Shown here: piece by piece, positions 1 through 8,994 of the stretch | How the letters are laid out: each line of letters begins with the position of its first letter | How positions within the stretch are numbered: the first letter of the stretch is position 1 | From: Clostridia bacterium | GTDB lineage: Bacteria > Bacillota > Clostridia > TANB77 > CAG-508 | NCBI GenBank assembly: GCA_022792135.1 | Contig: JAAWAM010000019.1 | Location: 1-63,126 of the forward strand | Length of the DNA: 63,126 nt | Direction: 5' to 3' | The notes under the pieces: model-generated | Database searches by the model: none | What the model saw: the letters and a program-made list of their open reading frames with translations, nothing else | Told to the model about the DNA's origin: nothing | Made by a program: the position numbers and the translations under genes

Positions 1-197
1 GAGTATTTTCTTGTTTTGAAAATATAAGTAAGCCTAATGTTGAAATATATAAAAAGTTAATTGAAAAATATAAATTAGATATAGAAAGATCAATTTTAAT
101 AGATGATACTAAAAGAAATATAATAAGTGCTAATGATATTGGGTTAAAGGGAATATTATTCAATAATATGGAAGATATAAAGAGAAATTTGAAATAA
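1..197 (+). CDS. HAD-family phosphatase, C-terminal part (partial)
   Basis: The reading frame is open from the window edge (codons begin at base 3) to TAA at 195-197, so only the last 64 or so residues are present. They include a KPNVEIYKKLIEKY stretch (conserved Lys followed by the P-x-x-x-Y helix) and SILIDDTKRNI, the acidic motif IV of haloacid-dehalogenase hydrolases, followed by ANDIGLKGILF. This order (Lys-Pro, then IDD, then A-x-x-x-G-x-K-G-I-x-F) is that of HAD subfamily IA phosphatases, which hydrolyse small phosphorylated metabolites in the cytoplasm. The substrate cannot be told from this end. Nothing downstream looks co-transcribed; the next 900 bases are decayed DNA. Confidence 0.7.
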   Translation, partial: VFSCFENISKPNVEIYKKLIEKYKLDIERSILIDDTKRNIISANDIGLKGILFNNMEDIKRNLK

Positions 198-241
198 AGA
201 AGGAAGAAAAAATGCAATTTAATTTGATAAAAGTCCATTAA

Positions 242-385
242 AAAGACAAAAATATAATATATAATTATACATATGAACGTAGCTCTTTTGAAGATGAAAT
301 AGCAGGTACATTTATGGCAAACAATAATTTTGAAGAAAAATATATTAGAGACAACTCAAGGCTAGCTTTTTACTTTGAAAGTTAG
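242..385 (+). pseudogene. Unidentified ORF fragment without a start
   Basis: A frame is open from just after a stop (239-241) to TAG at 383-385, with no credible start codon or ribosome site. The predicted residues include YERSSFEDEIAGTFMANNNF and end RLAFYFES. I do not recognise the family. It is followed at once by a hairpin terminator, as a real gene 3' end would be, so it may be the tail of a deleted gene. Confidence 0.25.
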
Positions 386-388
386 TTT

Positions 389-424
389 AAAGCACGGATT
401 TAATTAGATTTCCGTGCTTTTAAA
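389..424 (+). terminator. Rho-independent terminator
   Basis: A perfect 10-bp stem, AAAGCACGGA (389-398) with TCCGTGCTTT (411-420), and a 12-base loop. The arm ends in T residues. It closes the decayed segment on the left and lies directly before the 5' end of a group II intron fragment. Confidence 0.7.
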
Positions 425-425
425 T

Positions 426-760
426 GTGCGACGGGCATGTTGTTTAGTTAATTGGTGAAAGTCCATAGTGGAGGTATACATCGCTAACCACATAGTAAAA
501 CACAAGCGTTCCATCGTGAGGTGTGACATGGAGGAAGTGGGTAGCAAAATCTTGGTTCAATGTACAAAAACTTGATACTAAGGCTTGATAAGAGGGGAAG
601 GCTACATTTGAAGTCAAAGCCCAAAAGATGTACGTAACTTTATCAAGTAAATCAAGTGAGTAAAAGAGGAAAATTAAATGACTTACCCCGTGAGGTCTTG
701 TGGACATTAGAAATAGTGGTCGAAAAAGGTTTATCACAAGAAGTCAGCAAATGTTAGAAG
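426..760 (+). mobile_element. Truncated group II intron (5' ribozyme part only)
   Basis: Starts with GTGCG at 426, the canonical 5' end of group II introns. Inside are stretches typical of bacterial intron domains I-III: GGTGAAAGTCCATAGTGGAGG-like sequence near 451, a purine-rich CATGGAGGAAGTGGG-like block near 528, TTACCCCGTGAGGTCTTGTGG-like sequence near 682, and GAAGTCAGCAAATG near 740. No reverse transcriptase/maturase gene and no domain V/VI are present, so it is a dead remnant. It sits immediately behind a terminator hairpin, the insertion preference known for class C introns. The right boundary is approximate. Confidence 0.65.
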
Positions 761-798
761 CATTGAAGAGTGCTTTTGTAATTTGAAAAGAAAGTTAA

Positions 799-918
799 CA
801 GAAGGCAGAGCCATTTAAATTGTGGCTTGCTCAAATGGGAAATGACAGAATAAATGAAATTTTTGACTCAGAAATTGCAACCCGTGAACTAACAATTATT
901 TACTGCTACAAGCAATAA
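799..918 (+). pseudogene. Relic of a BRO/DinD-type phage protein
   Basis: A frame with no start runs from a stop at 796 to TAA at 916-918. It encodes AEPFKLWLAQMGNDRINEIF, close to the conserved segment after the Bro-N fold in phage antirepressor and DinD-like proteins (P-F-K-L-W-L-A-x-x-G-x-x-R-I-x-E-I). Only about 38 residues remain. It indicates that a phage- or plasmid-derived gene was once here. The stretch 919-1010 shows nothing I can identify. Confidence 0.45.
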
Positions 919-1010
919 ACAACATTCAAATAATACTGCAACTAAAGAGAAACAACACATAGTCATTCAGGAAGTCATTTATTACAATTGTATGACATGG
1001 AGCAAAAATA

Positions 1011-1039
1011 TTGAATTATTTGGTTAGGTGCATTATAAT
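1011..1039 (+). promoter_or_regulatory. Sigma-A type promoter for the 1095 gene
   Basis: TTGAAT at 1011-1016 and TATAAT at 1034-1039 are separated by exactly 17 bases. The gene starts 55 bases further on, with GAGGGAGG as its ribosome site. Probably drives the HD-like gene and endonuclease Q. Confidence 0.65.
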
Positions 1040-1094
1040 AAAAATGTATTCGTATGAAAAAAAGCTTAAACAGCGAATTTGAGGGAGGAAGCAA

Positions 1095-1883
1095 ATGGAA
1101 ACTTTTGCAGATTATATTTTAGAAGAAAAAAATTTAGCTTCTAAAATGGAAATTACATATTATTTAGCCAAAAAGAAAAAAATATATTTTGATAAATCTA
1201 CCATCTTTAAAACAGAAATTGTAAGAATGTTTCTAAATTATGCTAGAATAGAAGTTGACAAAGACTTTTTGTTAACAGCAAGCCTTTTATGCAATTGTAA
1301 GAAAATAGATAATGCACAAGAAATTGAAAGTATCCATACATATGCCAAAAAAGGAGCTCAATATTTAGAAACACTTGGATTTGGTAAAAGATTTTGTAAA
1401 ATTTGTGAAGAAATTAATCGATATAGTAAGAGTAATCCAAGAGAAAAAGAAAGTGATATTCTAGAATTGGTAGATCAATTTGGTGGAATGTTACTAGACA
1501 GACCAGAAAGAATTGGATTTAAACCAGATGAAGCTTTAGTATTATTAGAACATAGAAACTTAAAAAATGAAGATAATCGTTATTTACAATTGTTTAAAGA
1601 ATTTGTCAATTTTATAGAAAAAATTCATTTCAGTGAATTGGTAAATATGACAGCCTTAAGAAAGTTAGTTAAGATATATAATGAAACAGAAGAAGTAACG
1701 AAATTTATTGAAAAAGTTTTATACAATTATGAACCAAAAGTAGATCGAATCATTGCAAAATATACAGATAATAGGATAGATGAAATGTTTGGTAAGAGCG
1801 AAAATCCAAATCGTCCATTATTTAGTAAGCAAACAGCTAAAAAGATAATGAATCATATGGATGAAAAAGTAATAGCAGATTAA
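1095..1883 (+). CDS. Hypothetical protein, possible degenerate HD/HD-GYP-like fold
   Basis: 262 residues, soluble, mostly helical by composition, with no signal peptide. I do not recognise a family with certainty. The segment DFLLTASLLCNC resembles the helix that carries the HD pair in HD-domain phosphohydrolases, but the His-Asp pair itself is absent. The later LLDRPERIGFKPDEALVLLE resembles the C-terminal part of HD-GYP domains (a region around P-E-A-L). If the homology is real the enzyme has lost its metal site and would act as a binding or regulatory protein. It starts at ATG behind GGGAGG and ends 12 bases before the endonuclease Q gene, with which it is probably co-transcribed. Confidence 0.4.
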   Translation: METFADYILEEKNLASKMEITYYLAKKKKIYFDKSTIFKTEIVRMFLNYARIEVDKDFLLTASLLCNCKKIDNAQEIESIHTYAKKGAQYLETLGFGKRFCKICEEINRYSKSNPREKESDILELVDQFGGMLLDRPERIGFKPDEALVLLEHRNLKNEDNRYLQLFKEFVNFIEKIHFSELVNMTALRKLVKIYNETEEVTKFIEKVLYNYEPKVDRIIAKYTDNRIDEMFGKSENPNRPLFSKQTAKKIMNHMDEKVIAD

Positions 1884-1895
1884 AGGAGTAGAAAA

Positions 1896-3098
1896 ATGTA
1901 CGAAATATTTGCAGATTTACATGTACATATAGGAAGAAGTGAAAATGGAAAACCAATTAAAATAACAGCAGCAAAGTCACTAAATTTTGCAAACATTGCA
2001 AAAGAATGTGCTGAAAAAAAGGGAATTCATGTAGTAGGAATTATTGATTGTGCTTCACCATATGTCATAGAAGATATCGAAAACTTTCTAAAAACAGGAG
2101 AAGCTTATGAATTAAAAGATGGAGGAATTATTTATCAAGATAAAGTATGTATCTTGTTAGGAAGCGAAGTAGAGACAGCAGAAAAAGGAAGAAATGGAAA
2201 ATGTGGAAGTGCTCATAATGTATGTTTTTTTCCACATTTAGAGGATATCAAAGGTTTTTCGAAAGAACTAAGCCAGCATTTAAAAAATATTACATTAAGT
2301 ACACAAAGAACAGATTTATCAGGTTATGAATTAATAGACATAGTAGAAAAATACAATGGGATTTTAATTCCAGCACATGTATTTACTCCACATAAAAGCT
2401 ACTATGGAAACTGTACCAATCGATTGGAAAACATATTCAAAGAAAAGTTTGAAAAAATATTTGCCATTGAATTAGGGTTAAGTTCTGATACCTATTTAGC
2501 AGATACTATATCAGAGCTAGAAAACAGAACTTTTTTGACCAATTCAGATGCTCATTCTTTACCAAAAATAGCAAGAGAATATAATAAAATGGTAGTAGAA
2601 GATATCTCTTTTCAAGAAATTGTAAAAGCTTTAAAGCAAGAAGAGGGAAGAAAAGTAATTGCTAATTATGGGTTAGATCCTAAATTGGGGAAATACCATA
2701 GAACTTATTGTGATGATTGTAACAAATCGATTGAAACCAAAGAACCAGTAGACAATTGTCCAATGTGTGGTGGAAAAAATGTTACATTTGGCGTATTTGA
2801 CAGAATTGAATTAATCAAAGACAAAAAAGAAACCAAAAGTCCAAAAAATAGACCACCTTACATTTATCAAATTCCGCTTGGATTTATACCAGGAGTAGGA
2901 GGAAAAACAATTACCAAATTATTAGATGCCTTTGGAACGGAAATGAATATTTTACATAAATTATCACAAGATGATATAGAAGCAGTAGTCGGAGAAAAAG
3001 TAGCACGTAATATAGAAAATGCTAGAAGAGGAAACTGCCAAGTACAATCTGGTGGTGGTGGTAACTATGGAAAGGTTTCTGTGAAAGAAAAAAAATAG
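1896..3098 (+). CDS. Endonuclease Q family protein (PHP domain)
   Basis: 400 residues. The N-terminus has DLHVHIGRS, the first metal motif of PHP-domain phosphoesterases; GSEVET, PAHVFTPH and TNSDAH supply further metal ligands. A four-cysteine zinc module follows (CDDCNKS...CPMCGG, around residues 276-300). The last 80 residues hold a helix-hairpin-helix-like stretch, FIPGVGGKTITKLLDAFG. This order is that of endonuclease Q, which nicks DNA 5' of deaminated bases such as uracil and hypoxanthine and so starts their repair. In Bacillus the homologue (yqxK) lies next to spoIIM, and the same pairing is kept here. Confidence 0.8.
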   Translation: MYEIFADLHVHIGRSENGKPIKITAAKSLNFANIAKECAEKKGIHVVGIIDCASPYVIEDIENFLKTGEAYELKDGGIIYQDKVCILLGSEVETAEKGRNGKCGSAHNVCFFPHLEDIKGFSKELSQHLKNITLSTQRTDLSGYELIDIVEKYNGILIPAHVFTPHKSYYGNCTNRLENIFKEKFEKIFAIELGLSSDTYLADTISELENRTFLTNSDAHSLPKIAREYNKMVVEDISFQEIVKALKQEEGRKVIANYGLDPKLGKYHRTYCDDCNKSIETKEPVDNCPMCGGKNVTFGVFDRIELIKDKKETKSPKNRPPYIYQIPLGFIPGVGGKTITKLLDAFGTEMNILHKLSQDDIEAVVGEKVARNIENARRGNCQVQSGGGGNYGKVSVKEKK

Positions 3099-3107
3099 AA
3101 GTTCTAA

Positions 3108-3158
3108 AAATCTCTTTATCGAATACACATTATGTATAAACGATAAGGAGATTTTTTT
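3108..3158 (+). terminator. Hairpin terminator whose 3' arm holds the spoIIM ribosome site
   Basis: The arms AAATCTCTTTATCG (3108-3121) and CGATAAGGAGATTT (3141-3154) pair with one mismatch and are followed by T residues. The 3' arm contains AAGGAG (3145-3150), which is the only ribosome site for spoIIM at 3162. The hairpin would end the upstream transcript and also hide the spoIIM start in read-through RNA. Confidence 0.65.
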
Positions 3159-3161
3159 AGA

Positions 3162-3798
3162 ATGAAAAACAAAGGAAACAAAATAAAAGAAACCCTAAAG
3201 CAACACATAATAAACAATCGTAAAGAATATATCATAGTTACCTTGCTATTTATCATTGGGATATTTTTAGGAGTTTTATTCGTAAATAATATACAAGAAG
3301 CACCACGAGTAGAAATAGAATCTTACCTACAAAACTTTATTGAGAAAATGAAAACAATACAAAATTTAGAACATATGAGTTTATTAAAAACTAGTATTGG
3401 GCAAAATATAGGATTAGCTATCATTATTTGGTTTTTTGGAACCACTGTTATTCGGGATCCCCATTGTTTTTGGACTTGTGGTCTATCGAGGCTTTTGTTT
3501 AGGGTATACTATATCAGTTTGTATTTCGATTATGGGAATGTCAAAAGGATTATCCTTCTTATTAACAAGTGTCATATTCCAAAATTTGATTTTCATACCA
3601 GCTATTTTAGCTTTAGCAGTAAGTGGATTTAAACTTTACAAATCCATCGTAAAAGATAATCGAAAAGAAAACATAAAACTAGAAATTGTAAGACATACCA
3701 TATTTTCTTTGGTAATGCTTCTATTATTAGTACTATCGTCTTTTATGGAAGTCTTTATTTCAACCAATATTTTAAAGATTTTCATAAAATATTTTTAA
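3162..3798 (+). CDS. spoIIM: Stage II sporulation protein M, +1 frameshift at CGG
   Basis: SpoIIM is a membrane subunit of the DMP peptidoglycan machine that drives engulfment of the forespore. The protein is 211 residues once the frame is corrected. The zero frame runs 97 codons to CGG at 3453 and would otherwise give an unrelated tail ending at 3632. Shifting +1 there gives GTTVIG followed by IPIVFGLVVYRGFCLGY, the family's core. One membrane helix precedes and about four follow the site. The position between endonuclease Q and xerD matches the Bacillus order yqxK-spoIIM-...-xerD. Alone, the break would be called a pseudogene, but it has the same form as 14 others in this window. Confidence 0.85.
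3453..3456 (+). other. CGG +1 frameshift site (spoIIM), CGGG read as Gly98
   Basis: Context ATT-CGG-G. The zero frame has CGG as codon 98; reading GGG in +1 restores the SpoIIM sequence (V-I-G-I-P). Confidence 0.8.
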
Positions 3799-3815
3799 AA
3801 AAAGTAAAAAATGTA

Positions 3816-3844
3816 TTTACATTTTCCAAATAGTTTGATATAAC
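3816..3844 (+). promoter_or_regulatory. Promoter for xerD
   Basis: TTTACA (3816-3821), 17-base spacer, TATAAC (3839-3844). xerD starts 53 bases downstream. Confidence 0.45.
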
Positions 3845-3896
3845 ATATATAGTTTATGTAAATAGATTATTTTAAATATAAGGGTAGGGAAAATAA

Positions 3897-4778
3897 ATGG
3901 AAAGACAATTAAAGTATTTTTTTGATTTTTTAGAAAATGATAAGAAGTTATCGGAAAACACATTACAATCATATCGAAGAGACTTAAAACAATTTAAAAG
4001 ATATTTAGAAGCTTGTGAACTTTATTACAATCGAGTAAAAGAAGAAGACATCAAAGACTATATGAAAGAACTGCAAGAAGATGGGAAAAAGCCATCTAGT
4101 ATATCTAGATGTATAGCATCCATTCGTTCTTTTTATCAATTTGTATTAAAAAGAAAAAAAGTAAAAGTAGATCCAACAGCAAATATACAGTCTCCAAAGA
4201 TAGAAAAAAGAGTACCAAGTGTATTAACTTCAAAAGAAGTAGAATTGTTACTAGAACAACCAAAAGATATCGATCTAAAAGGAACACGAGACAAAGCGAT
4301 GTTAGAATTTGCTTATGCAACAGGAATGAGAGTAACTGAAATTATATCGTTAAACATAGAAGATGTCAATTTAGAAGAAGGATATGTTGTTTGTAAAACA
4401 GGAAACAAACAAAGAAATATACCATTAGGAACCATGTCTTTGAATGCACTAAAAGAATACATAGAAGAAGCAAGAGATATATTAATCAAAAGTGAAAAGG
4501 AAACGGCATTATTTGTTAATATCAATGGAGGAAGACTAACCAGACAAGGCTTTTGGAAAATCATAAAATATTATAAAGAGCAAGCACACATTACAAAAGA
4601 CATTACACCACATGTTTTAAGACACTCTTTTGCAACACACTTATTACAAAATGGAGCAGACTTAAAAGCCATTCAAACCATGTTAGGACATTCTGACATA
4701 TCCTCTACACAAATCTATATGCAATTTCAAGATGAAGGATTAAAAGACATATACAAAAAAGCACATCCAAGAGCATAA
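3897..4778 (+). CDS. xerD: Tyrosine recombinase XerD (chromosome dimer resolution)
   Basis: 293 residues, the usual Xer length. The N-terminal half is a SAM-like DNA-binding domain (FFDFLENDKKLSENTLQSYR). The catalytic half shows the Arg of YATGMRVTEI, the Lys in CKTGNKQRNIPL, the H-x-x-R box HVLRHSFATH, the His of MLGHSDIS and the nucleophile Tyr in TQIYMQF. With a XerC partner it resolves chromosome dimers at dif under FtsK control. It follows spoIIM as in Bacillus. XerC and XerD are hard to tell apart by sequence; the name rests on the neighbourhood. It ends at a hairpin terminator. Confidence 0.85.
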   Translation: MERQLKYFFDFLENDKKLSENTLQSYRRDLKQFKRYLEACELYYNRVKEEDIKDYMKELQEDGKKPSSISRCIASIRSFYQFVLKRKKVKVDPTANIQSPKIEKRVPSVLTSKEVELLLEQPKDIDLKGTRDKAMLEFAYATGMRVTEIISLNIEDVNLEEGYVVCKTGNKQRNIPLGTMSLNALKEYIEEARDILIKSEKETALFVNINGGRLTRQGFWKIIKYYKEQAHITKDITPHVLRHSFATHLLQNGADLKAIQTMLGHSDISSTQIYMQFQDEGLKDIYKKAHPRA

Positions 4779-4805
4779 AAAGTAAAACAAGCTATAAAAT
4801 AAAAA

Positions 4806-4832
4806 AAGCGTCTTAGGCTGACGTTTTTTTTT
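4806..4832 (+). terminator. Terminator after xerD
   Basis: AAGCGTC and GACGTT pair (one G-T wobble) around a short loop and lead into nine or more T residues. Confidence 0.7.
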
Positions 4833-4899
4833 ATGGATAGAAAAGTAAGAAAATCGATTCCAAAGAAAACGAATTCTGTCTTTTTTGTTTTATTTTTAC

Positions 4900-4928
4900 T
4901 AGACATTAAGGCAAAAAAAAGATATAAT
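4900..4928 (+). promoter_or_regulatory. Promoter for the pssD-pssE-ltaS-like unit
   Basis: TAGACA (4900-4905), 17 bases, TATAAT (4923-4928); 38 bases before the first gene. Confidence 0.65.
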
Positions 4929-4965
4929 AGCAAGGTAAAAAAATAGAAACAAAAAGGTGTAAAAA

Positions 4966-5442
4966 ATGAAACAAAAAGTACTATTTATATCCAGCACAGG
5001 AGGACACTTAAGCGAAATGTTACAGCTTTCTCCCTTATTTGAAAAATATGAATATCATATTATAACAGAAAAAGACAAAGTAAGTGAAGCACTAAAAGAA
5101 AAATATGGTGATAAAATATATTTTTTACCATATGGGACAAGAGCTAAACTATTGACTTATTTATTCAAATATTTTTATCTTTGCCTAAAAACCATCTATT
5201 ATTATGGTAAATTAAGACCTAAAATAATTATCACAACAGGAACTCATACAGCAGGGCCAATGTGCTATTTAGGGAAGATATTAGGAAGTAAAATAATCTA
5301 TATTGAAACATTTGCCAATCGAAACAAAAAGACAGCAACGGGAAGATTAATTTATCCAATTGCCGATTTATTTATTGTGCAATGGAAGGAAATGTTAGAA
5401 CTTTATCCCAAAGCAGTATATGGAGGTTCAATTTATCAATGA
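4966..5442 (+). CDS. Alg14/PssD-like glycosyltransferase anchor subunit
   Basis: 158 residues. The start KVLFISSTGGHLSEMLQL is the glycine-rich nucleotide-sugar site of the Alg14/PssD/EpsE family, and IIITTGTHTAGPM is the second conserved block. These proteins are the membrane-associated half of a split glycosyltransferase that adds a sugar to an undecaprenyl-linked glycan; the catalytic half is encoded by the next gene. The two genes overlap by four bases (ATGA), so translation is coupled and the subunits are made in equal amounts. The break between the two frames here is a natural gene boundary, not a frameshift. Confidence 0.75.
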   Translation: MKQKVLFISSTGGHLSEMLQLSPLFEKYEYHIITEKDKVSEALKEKYGDKIYFLPYGTRAKLLTYLFKYFYLCLKTIYYYGKLRPKIIITTGTHTAGPMCYLGKILGSKIIYIETFANRNKKTATGRLIYPIADLFIVQWKEMLELYPKAVYGGSIYQ

Positions 5443-5927
5443 TATTAATATTATTAGGAACACAAAATAACAGTTTCCATCGTTTGTTAGAAAAAATGGA
5501 TGACTTAGTTGAAAAAAACATCATAGATGAAAAAATATTAGTACAAGCAGGGTATACCAAATACGAATCCAAGAACATGAGGATATTTGATTTAATTCCA
5601 CAAGAAGAATTAGAACGTTATCAGACACAAGCAGACTTAATTATCACACATGGAGGAGTAGGGTCTATTATTAGTTCCATCCAAAAGGGAAAAAAGGTAA
5701 TTGCCGTGCCAAGACTTCATAAATATCAAGAACACGTCAATGACCATCAAAAGCAAATTGTAGAATCCTTTGATAGCAAAGGATATATCCTTGGAATAAA
5801 AGGGGTAGAGCAATTAGAAGAAGCAATTATCAAAGTACAAAATTTTATACCAGTTAAATATGACAACAAACAAAAAAGAAATTCAAAAATGTTGAAAATA
5901 ATTGAAGATTTTATCGAAGCAATATAA
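5439..5927 (+). CDS. Alg13/PssE-like glycosyltransferase catalytic subunit
   Basis: 162 residues from the ATG at 5439, chosen because it overlaps the previous stop as ATGA and lies just behind GGAGG. The residues ILILLGTQNNSF open the fold and DLIITHGGVGSII is the donor-binding GGxGS motif of GT28-type transferases (compare MurG and Alg13). KVIAVPRLHKYQEHVNDHQ is the usual following segment. It should act with the PssD-like protein in building a surface polysaccharide or glycolipid. The acceptor is not evident from context, though the next gene is an LtaS-like enzyme. Confidence 0.75.
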   Translation: MILILLGTQNNSFHRLLEKMDDLVEKNIIDEKILVQAGYTKYESKNMRIFDLIPQEELERYQTQADLIITHGGVGSIISSIQKGKKVIAVPRLHKYQEHVNDHQKQIVESFDSKGYILGIKGVEQLEEAIIKVQNFIPVKYDNKQKRNSKMLKIIEDFIEAI

Positions 5928-5945
5928 GAATAAGGAGAAACACAA

Positions 5946-7916
5946 TTGGCAACTAGAATCGAAGAAAAGCAAGTAAAAAACGACACAAAAAAAAGAGAAG
6001 TAGAAGAAAAAACAGAAAGAAAAAGAAACAAGATAAAACAAATCATGAACCAAGGGATGAATTCAATTGGTTTTGTGATATTAATGGGAATCCTAGTATT
6101 TGCCAAAACATTTTTATTTTATAATAGTACCATTGCAGCAACAGAAAATTTAGCCGTAGAAACCATATTAGGAACGTTTAGTTTTCTAGTTGTGTTAGTA
6201 TGTTTCTTATGCGTATTACCCAATCGAGCAAGAATCATGGGTGGAATTGTCATGAATATACTTTTAAGTGGATTGCTATTTGGGGATGCAGTCTATTATA
6301 GCTATTCTAATAATGTATTATCAGTGGCTCAAATTTCCAATTTACAATATGGGGAAGAAATTATTAGTACACTTCCTAGAGTCTTGGAAATGAAACAAAT
6401 TTTTTACTTTTTAGATATCTTAGTTTTCGCCATTTTGAAGGGAACTAAATGGGTAAAAATCGAAAAAAAAGATAAGAAAACAAAAGGACAATTGACAGCA
6501 AAATGGATTACAGGGATAATCGGATTAACCATATTTTGCATCATTAGTGTAAAATTTGTGGAAAAAGGGAAAGACAAAATATACAATAAGGACTTACAAA
6601 TTAGAGAATCTACTATATTTGGTTATCATATTGGAGATATTAAAAATATGATAAATATAAAAAGTCAAACAAAATACAAAGAAGCAAAAGACATGATGGT
6701 AGATTATAAAAAATTAAAAAAAGAATACCAAGAAAGGTATGGAGAAGAAAGATACAATCGAAAAGGAAGTTTAGCCAATAAAAATATCATTATAATTCAA
6801 TTAGAATCCATTCAAGAATTTGTAATCAACAAACAAATCAATGGAAAGCCAATTACACCTAACTTAAATCGATTTTTAGAAGAAAATATAGAATTTACCA
6901 ATATGCATATGCAAAGTTATTCTACCACAGCAGACTCAGAACATTCTACCATTACTTCTATCTATCCAATGGAAAATGGAATGTCATTTAGCAAATATTA
7001 TACCAATACATACGATGATTTGTTTAAGATGTTTCAACAAGCCAATTACTATACTTCTTATATGCATGGAAACGACGCTTATTTTTGGAATCGACAAAAT
7101 GTATATACAAAATTAGGGGTAAAGGATTTAGCCTTAAAAGATAAATTTAGAGATACCGAATATATCAATGGCTTTTTATCAGATGAAGTATTTTATACAC
7201 AAGCAATCGAAAAAATGAAACAATATCCAGGACCATTTATTTCTTTTCTTGTTTCAGCTTCCTCACATACACCATATGAGTTAGAAGGACTCCAAGATAG
7301 AAGCAAAATACACATTGATGTTGGTCAATATAAAAATACCTATTTTGGAAATTATTTAGAAGCGGTTAATTATGCCGATTATGCATTTGGCGTTTTGCTG
7401 GACAAGTTAAAAGAAGAAGGGCGTTATGAAGAGACAGGTATTTTAGTATTTGGAGATCACAATGGAATGAATTTGCATAATGAAGAAATGATAGAATTTT
7501 TACAAAGTACAAATCCAAACTTAAACGATGTAGAAATCCAATTAAATTACACAAGAGTAGTTTGTGGTATGAAAATACCAGGAATGGATCCAATTACCAT
7601 AGAAAAACCAGTTAGCAAATTAGACATCAAGCCAACATTAACTTACTTAGTAGGAGTGGAAGATGGTTTTTCCTTAGGAACCAATCTATTGGCAAGCAAA
7701 GAATTCGTAGCCTTAAACAATGAAAGAATCATAGCAAATGAATATTACTATGATGAAAACTGGTATGAGATTGAAAGTGGAAATCAGGTAAATAGCGAAA
7801 CAATCCAAGAAGAGACGAAGGAATTGTTAGAGCAATATTATCAGTTCATGAAAACAGAATTAGAAATTTCAAATTCTGTTAGTGTAAACAATTTATTAGA
7901 ACATAGGGGGTTATAG
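5946..7916 (+). CDS. LTA synthase family (sulfatase-fold) membrane enzyme
   Basis: 656 residues, starting at TTG (5946) behind AAGGAG. A charged cytoplasmic N-terminus of about 40 residues is followed by about five membrane helices to residue 200, then an extracellular alkaline-phosphatase/sulfatase fold. IIIIQLES and STTADSEHS (catalytic Thr region) and FGDHNGMN (metal ligands) match the LtaS family, which moves glycerol-phosphate from phosphatidylglycerol onto a lipid anchor. Related enzymes modify other surface glycans with phosphoglycerol or phosphoethanolamine, so the product is uncertain. The preceding glycosyltransferase pair may make the acceptor. Confidence 0.75.
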   Translation: MATRIEEKQVKNDTKKREVEEKTERKRNKIKQIMNQGMNSIGFVILMGILVFAKTFLFYNSTIAATENLAVETILGTFSFLVVLVCFLCVLPNRARIMGGIVMNILLSGLLFGDAVYYSYSNNVLSVAQISNLQYGEEIISTLPRVLEMKQIFYFLDILVFAILKGTKWVKIEKKDKKTKGQLTAKWITGIIGLTIFCIISVKFVEKGKDKIYNKDLQIRESTIFGYHIGDIKNMINIKSQTKYKEAKDMMVDYKKLKKEYQERYGEERYNRKGSLANKNIIIIQLESIQEFVINKQINGKPITPNLNRFLEENIEFTNMHMQSYSTTADSEHSTITSIYPMENGMSFSKYYTNTYDDLFKMFQQANYYTSYMHGNDAYFWNRQNVYTKLGVKDLALKDKFRDTEYINGFLSDEVFYTQAIEKMKQYPGPFISFLVSASSHTPYELEGLQDRSKIHIDVGQYKNTYFGNYLEAVNYADYAFGVLLDKLKEEGRYEETGILVFGDHNGMNLHNEEMIEFLQSTNPNLNDVEIQLNYTRVVCGMKIPGMDPITIEKPVSKLDIKPTLTYLVGVEDGFSLGTNLLASKEFVALNNERIIANEYYYDENWYEIESGNQVNSETIQEETKELLEQYYQFMKTELEISNSVSVNNLLEHRGL

Positions 7917-7957
7917 GTAGAACCAAAAACCTAAATTTAGAACGAAGGATGTTAAAA

Positions 7958-8959
7958 ATGGAGGAAGAAAGAATTATAAATCCAGAGATAGAAGGTACCG
8001 CAGAAGAAAGATTAGAAAATTCGCTAAGACCAGCTGTTTTAAGCGAATATATTGGACAAGATAAAGTAAAAGAAAATATGAAAATTTATATCGAATCGGC
8101 TCAAAAAAGAGGAGAGTCATTAGACCATTGTCTATTTTATGGACCACCAGGATTAGGAAAAACAACATTATCCAATATCATAGCAAATGAAATGCATTCC
8201 AATCTAAAAATAACTTCAGGACCTGCCATTGAGAAGCCAGGAGATTTAGCGGCATTGTTAACCAATCTTTCTGAATTTGATGTATTATTTATTGATGAAA
8301 TTCACAGATTAAGTAAAAGTGTAGAAGAAATTTTATATCCAGCATTAGAAGACTTTACTTTAGATATCGTAATTGGAAAAGGACCAAGTGCCAAATCAGT
8401 TCGACTAGATTTACCGAAATTTACTTTAATTGGAGCAACCACAAAAGCAGGTTCCTTAACCACACCACTTCGCGACCGATTTGGGATTGTTCATCGACTA
8501 GAACTGTATTCAACAGAAGATTTAGCAACCATTGTAAAACGATCTAGTAGAATTTTAAAAATAGAAATCCAAGAAGAAGCCGCAAGAGAAATTGCAAGAA
8601 GGTCAAGAGGAACGCCAAGAATAGCCAATCGATTATTAAAAAGAGTCAGAGATTACGCCATTGTATTAGGAAATGGGGATATTACACTAAAAATAGCAAA
8701 ACACGCATTAAATAAATTAGAGATTGACGAATTAGGACTAGATGAAATTGACCGAAAAATATTAGAAACTATGATTGTACAATATAGTGGAAGAACAGTA
8801 GGAATTGAGGCACTAGCTGCCACAGTAGGAGAAGAATTAGATACCATTGAAGATGTGTATGAGCCATACTTAATCCAAATAGGATTTATCGCAAGAACCC
8901 TAAGAGGAAGAAAAGTATTACCACCAGCTTATCAACACATGGGATATGAGTGGGAGTAA
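7958..8959 (+). CDS. ruvB: Holliday junction branch-migration ATPase RuvB
   Basis: 333 residues from ATG 7958; an ATG three codons earlier (7949) lies inside the ribosome site GAAGGA and is less likely. The order is [18 protein letters not shown], Walker [12 protein letters not shown], Walker B LFIDEIHR, sensor [18 protein letters not shown], and a C-terminal winged helix ending [13 protein letters not shown]. All are canonical. RuvB hexamers pump DNA through RuvA-bound junctions. ruvA and ruvC are not in the window. The stop is followed after eight bases by a repeat arm that carries the next gene's ribosome site. Confidence 0.95.
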   Translation: MEEERIINPEIEGTAEERLENSLRPAVLSEYIGQDKVKENMKIYIESAQKRGESLDHCLFYGPPGLGKTTLSNIIANEMHSNLKITSGPAIEKPGDLAALLTNLSEFDVLFIDEIHRLSKSVEEILYPALEDFTLDIVIGKGPSAKSVRLDLPKFTLIGATTKAGSLTTPLRDRFGIVHRLELYSTEDLATIVKRSSRILKIEIQEEAAREIARRSRGTPRIANRLLKRVRDYAIVLGNGDITLKIAKHALNKLEIDELGLDEIDRKILETMIVQYSGRTVGIEALAATVGEELDTIEDVYEPYLIQIGFIARTLRGRKVLPPAYQHMGYEWE

Positions 8960-8967
8960 CTTTAGGA

Positions 8968-8994
8968 TGATTTTGGGGACGGAGGAAAAAATCA
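8968..8994 (+). repeat. Single repeat arm, identical to the arm after lepA; supplies the queH ribosome site
   Basis: These 27 bases are identical to the left arm of the inverted repeat at 59328-59354. The copy contains GGACGGAGG, placed 5-10 bases before the queH ATG at 8994, so the mobile or repetitive sequence is now the translation start signal of that gene. Confidence 0.8.

Noticed and set aside
444..737. 97-residue frame on the minus strand
   Set aside because: It lies antisense to the group II intron remnant, has no ribosome site and no recognisable protein features.
2955..3020. Out-of-phase CGG triplets (such as GTC-GGA or ACG-GAA) as further shift sites
   Set aside because: In these the C belongs to the previous codon and the frame is unbroken, so no shift is needed.
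4966..5927. The break between the pssD-like and pssE-like frames as another CGG frameshift
   Set aside because: No CGG is present; the second gene has its own ATG overlapping the first stop (ATGA) and a ribosome site. The two are separate proteins in many bacteria.
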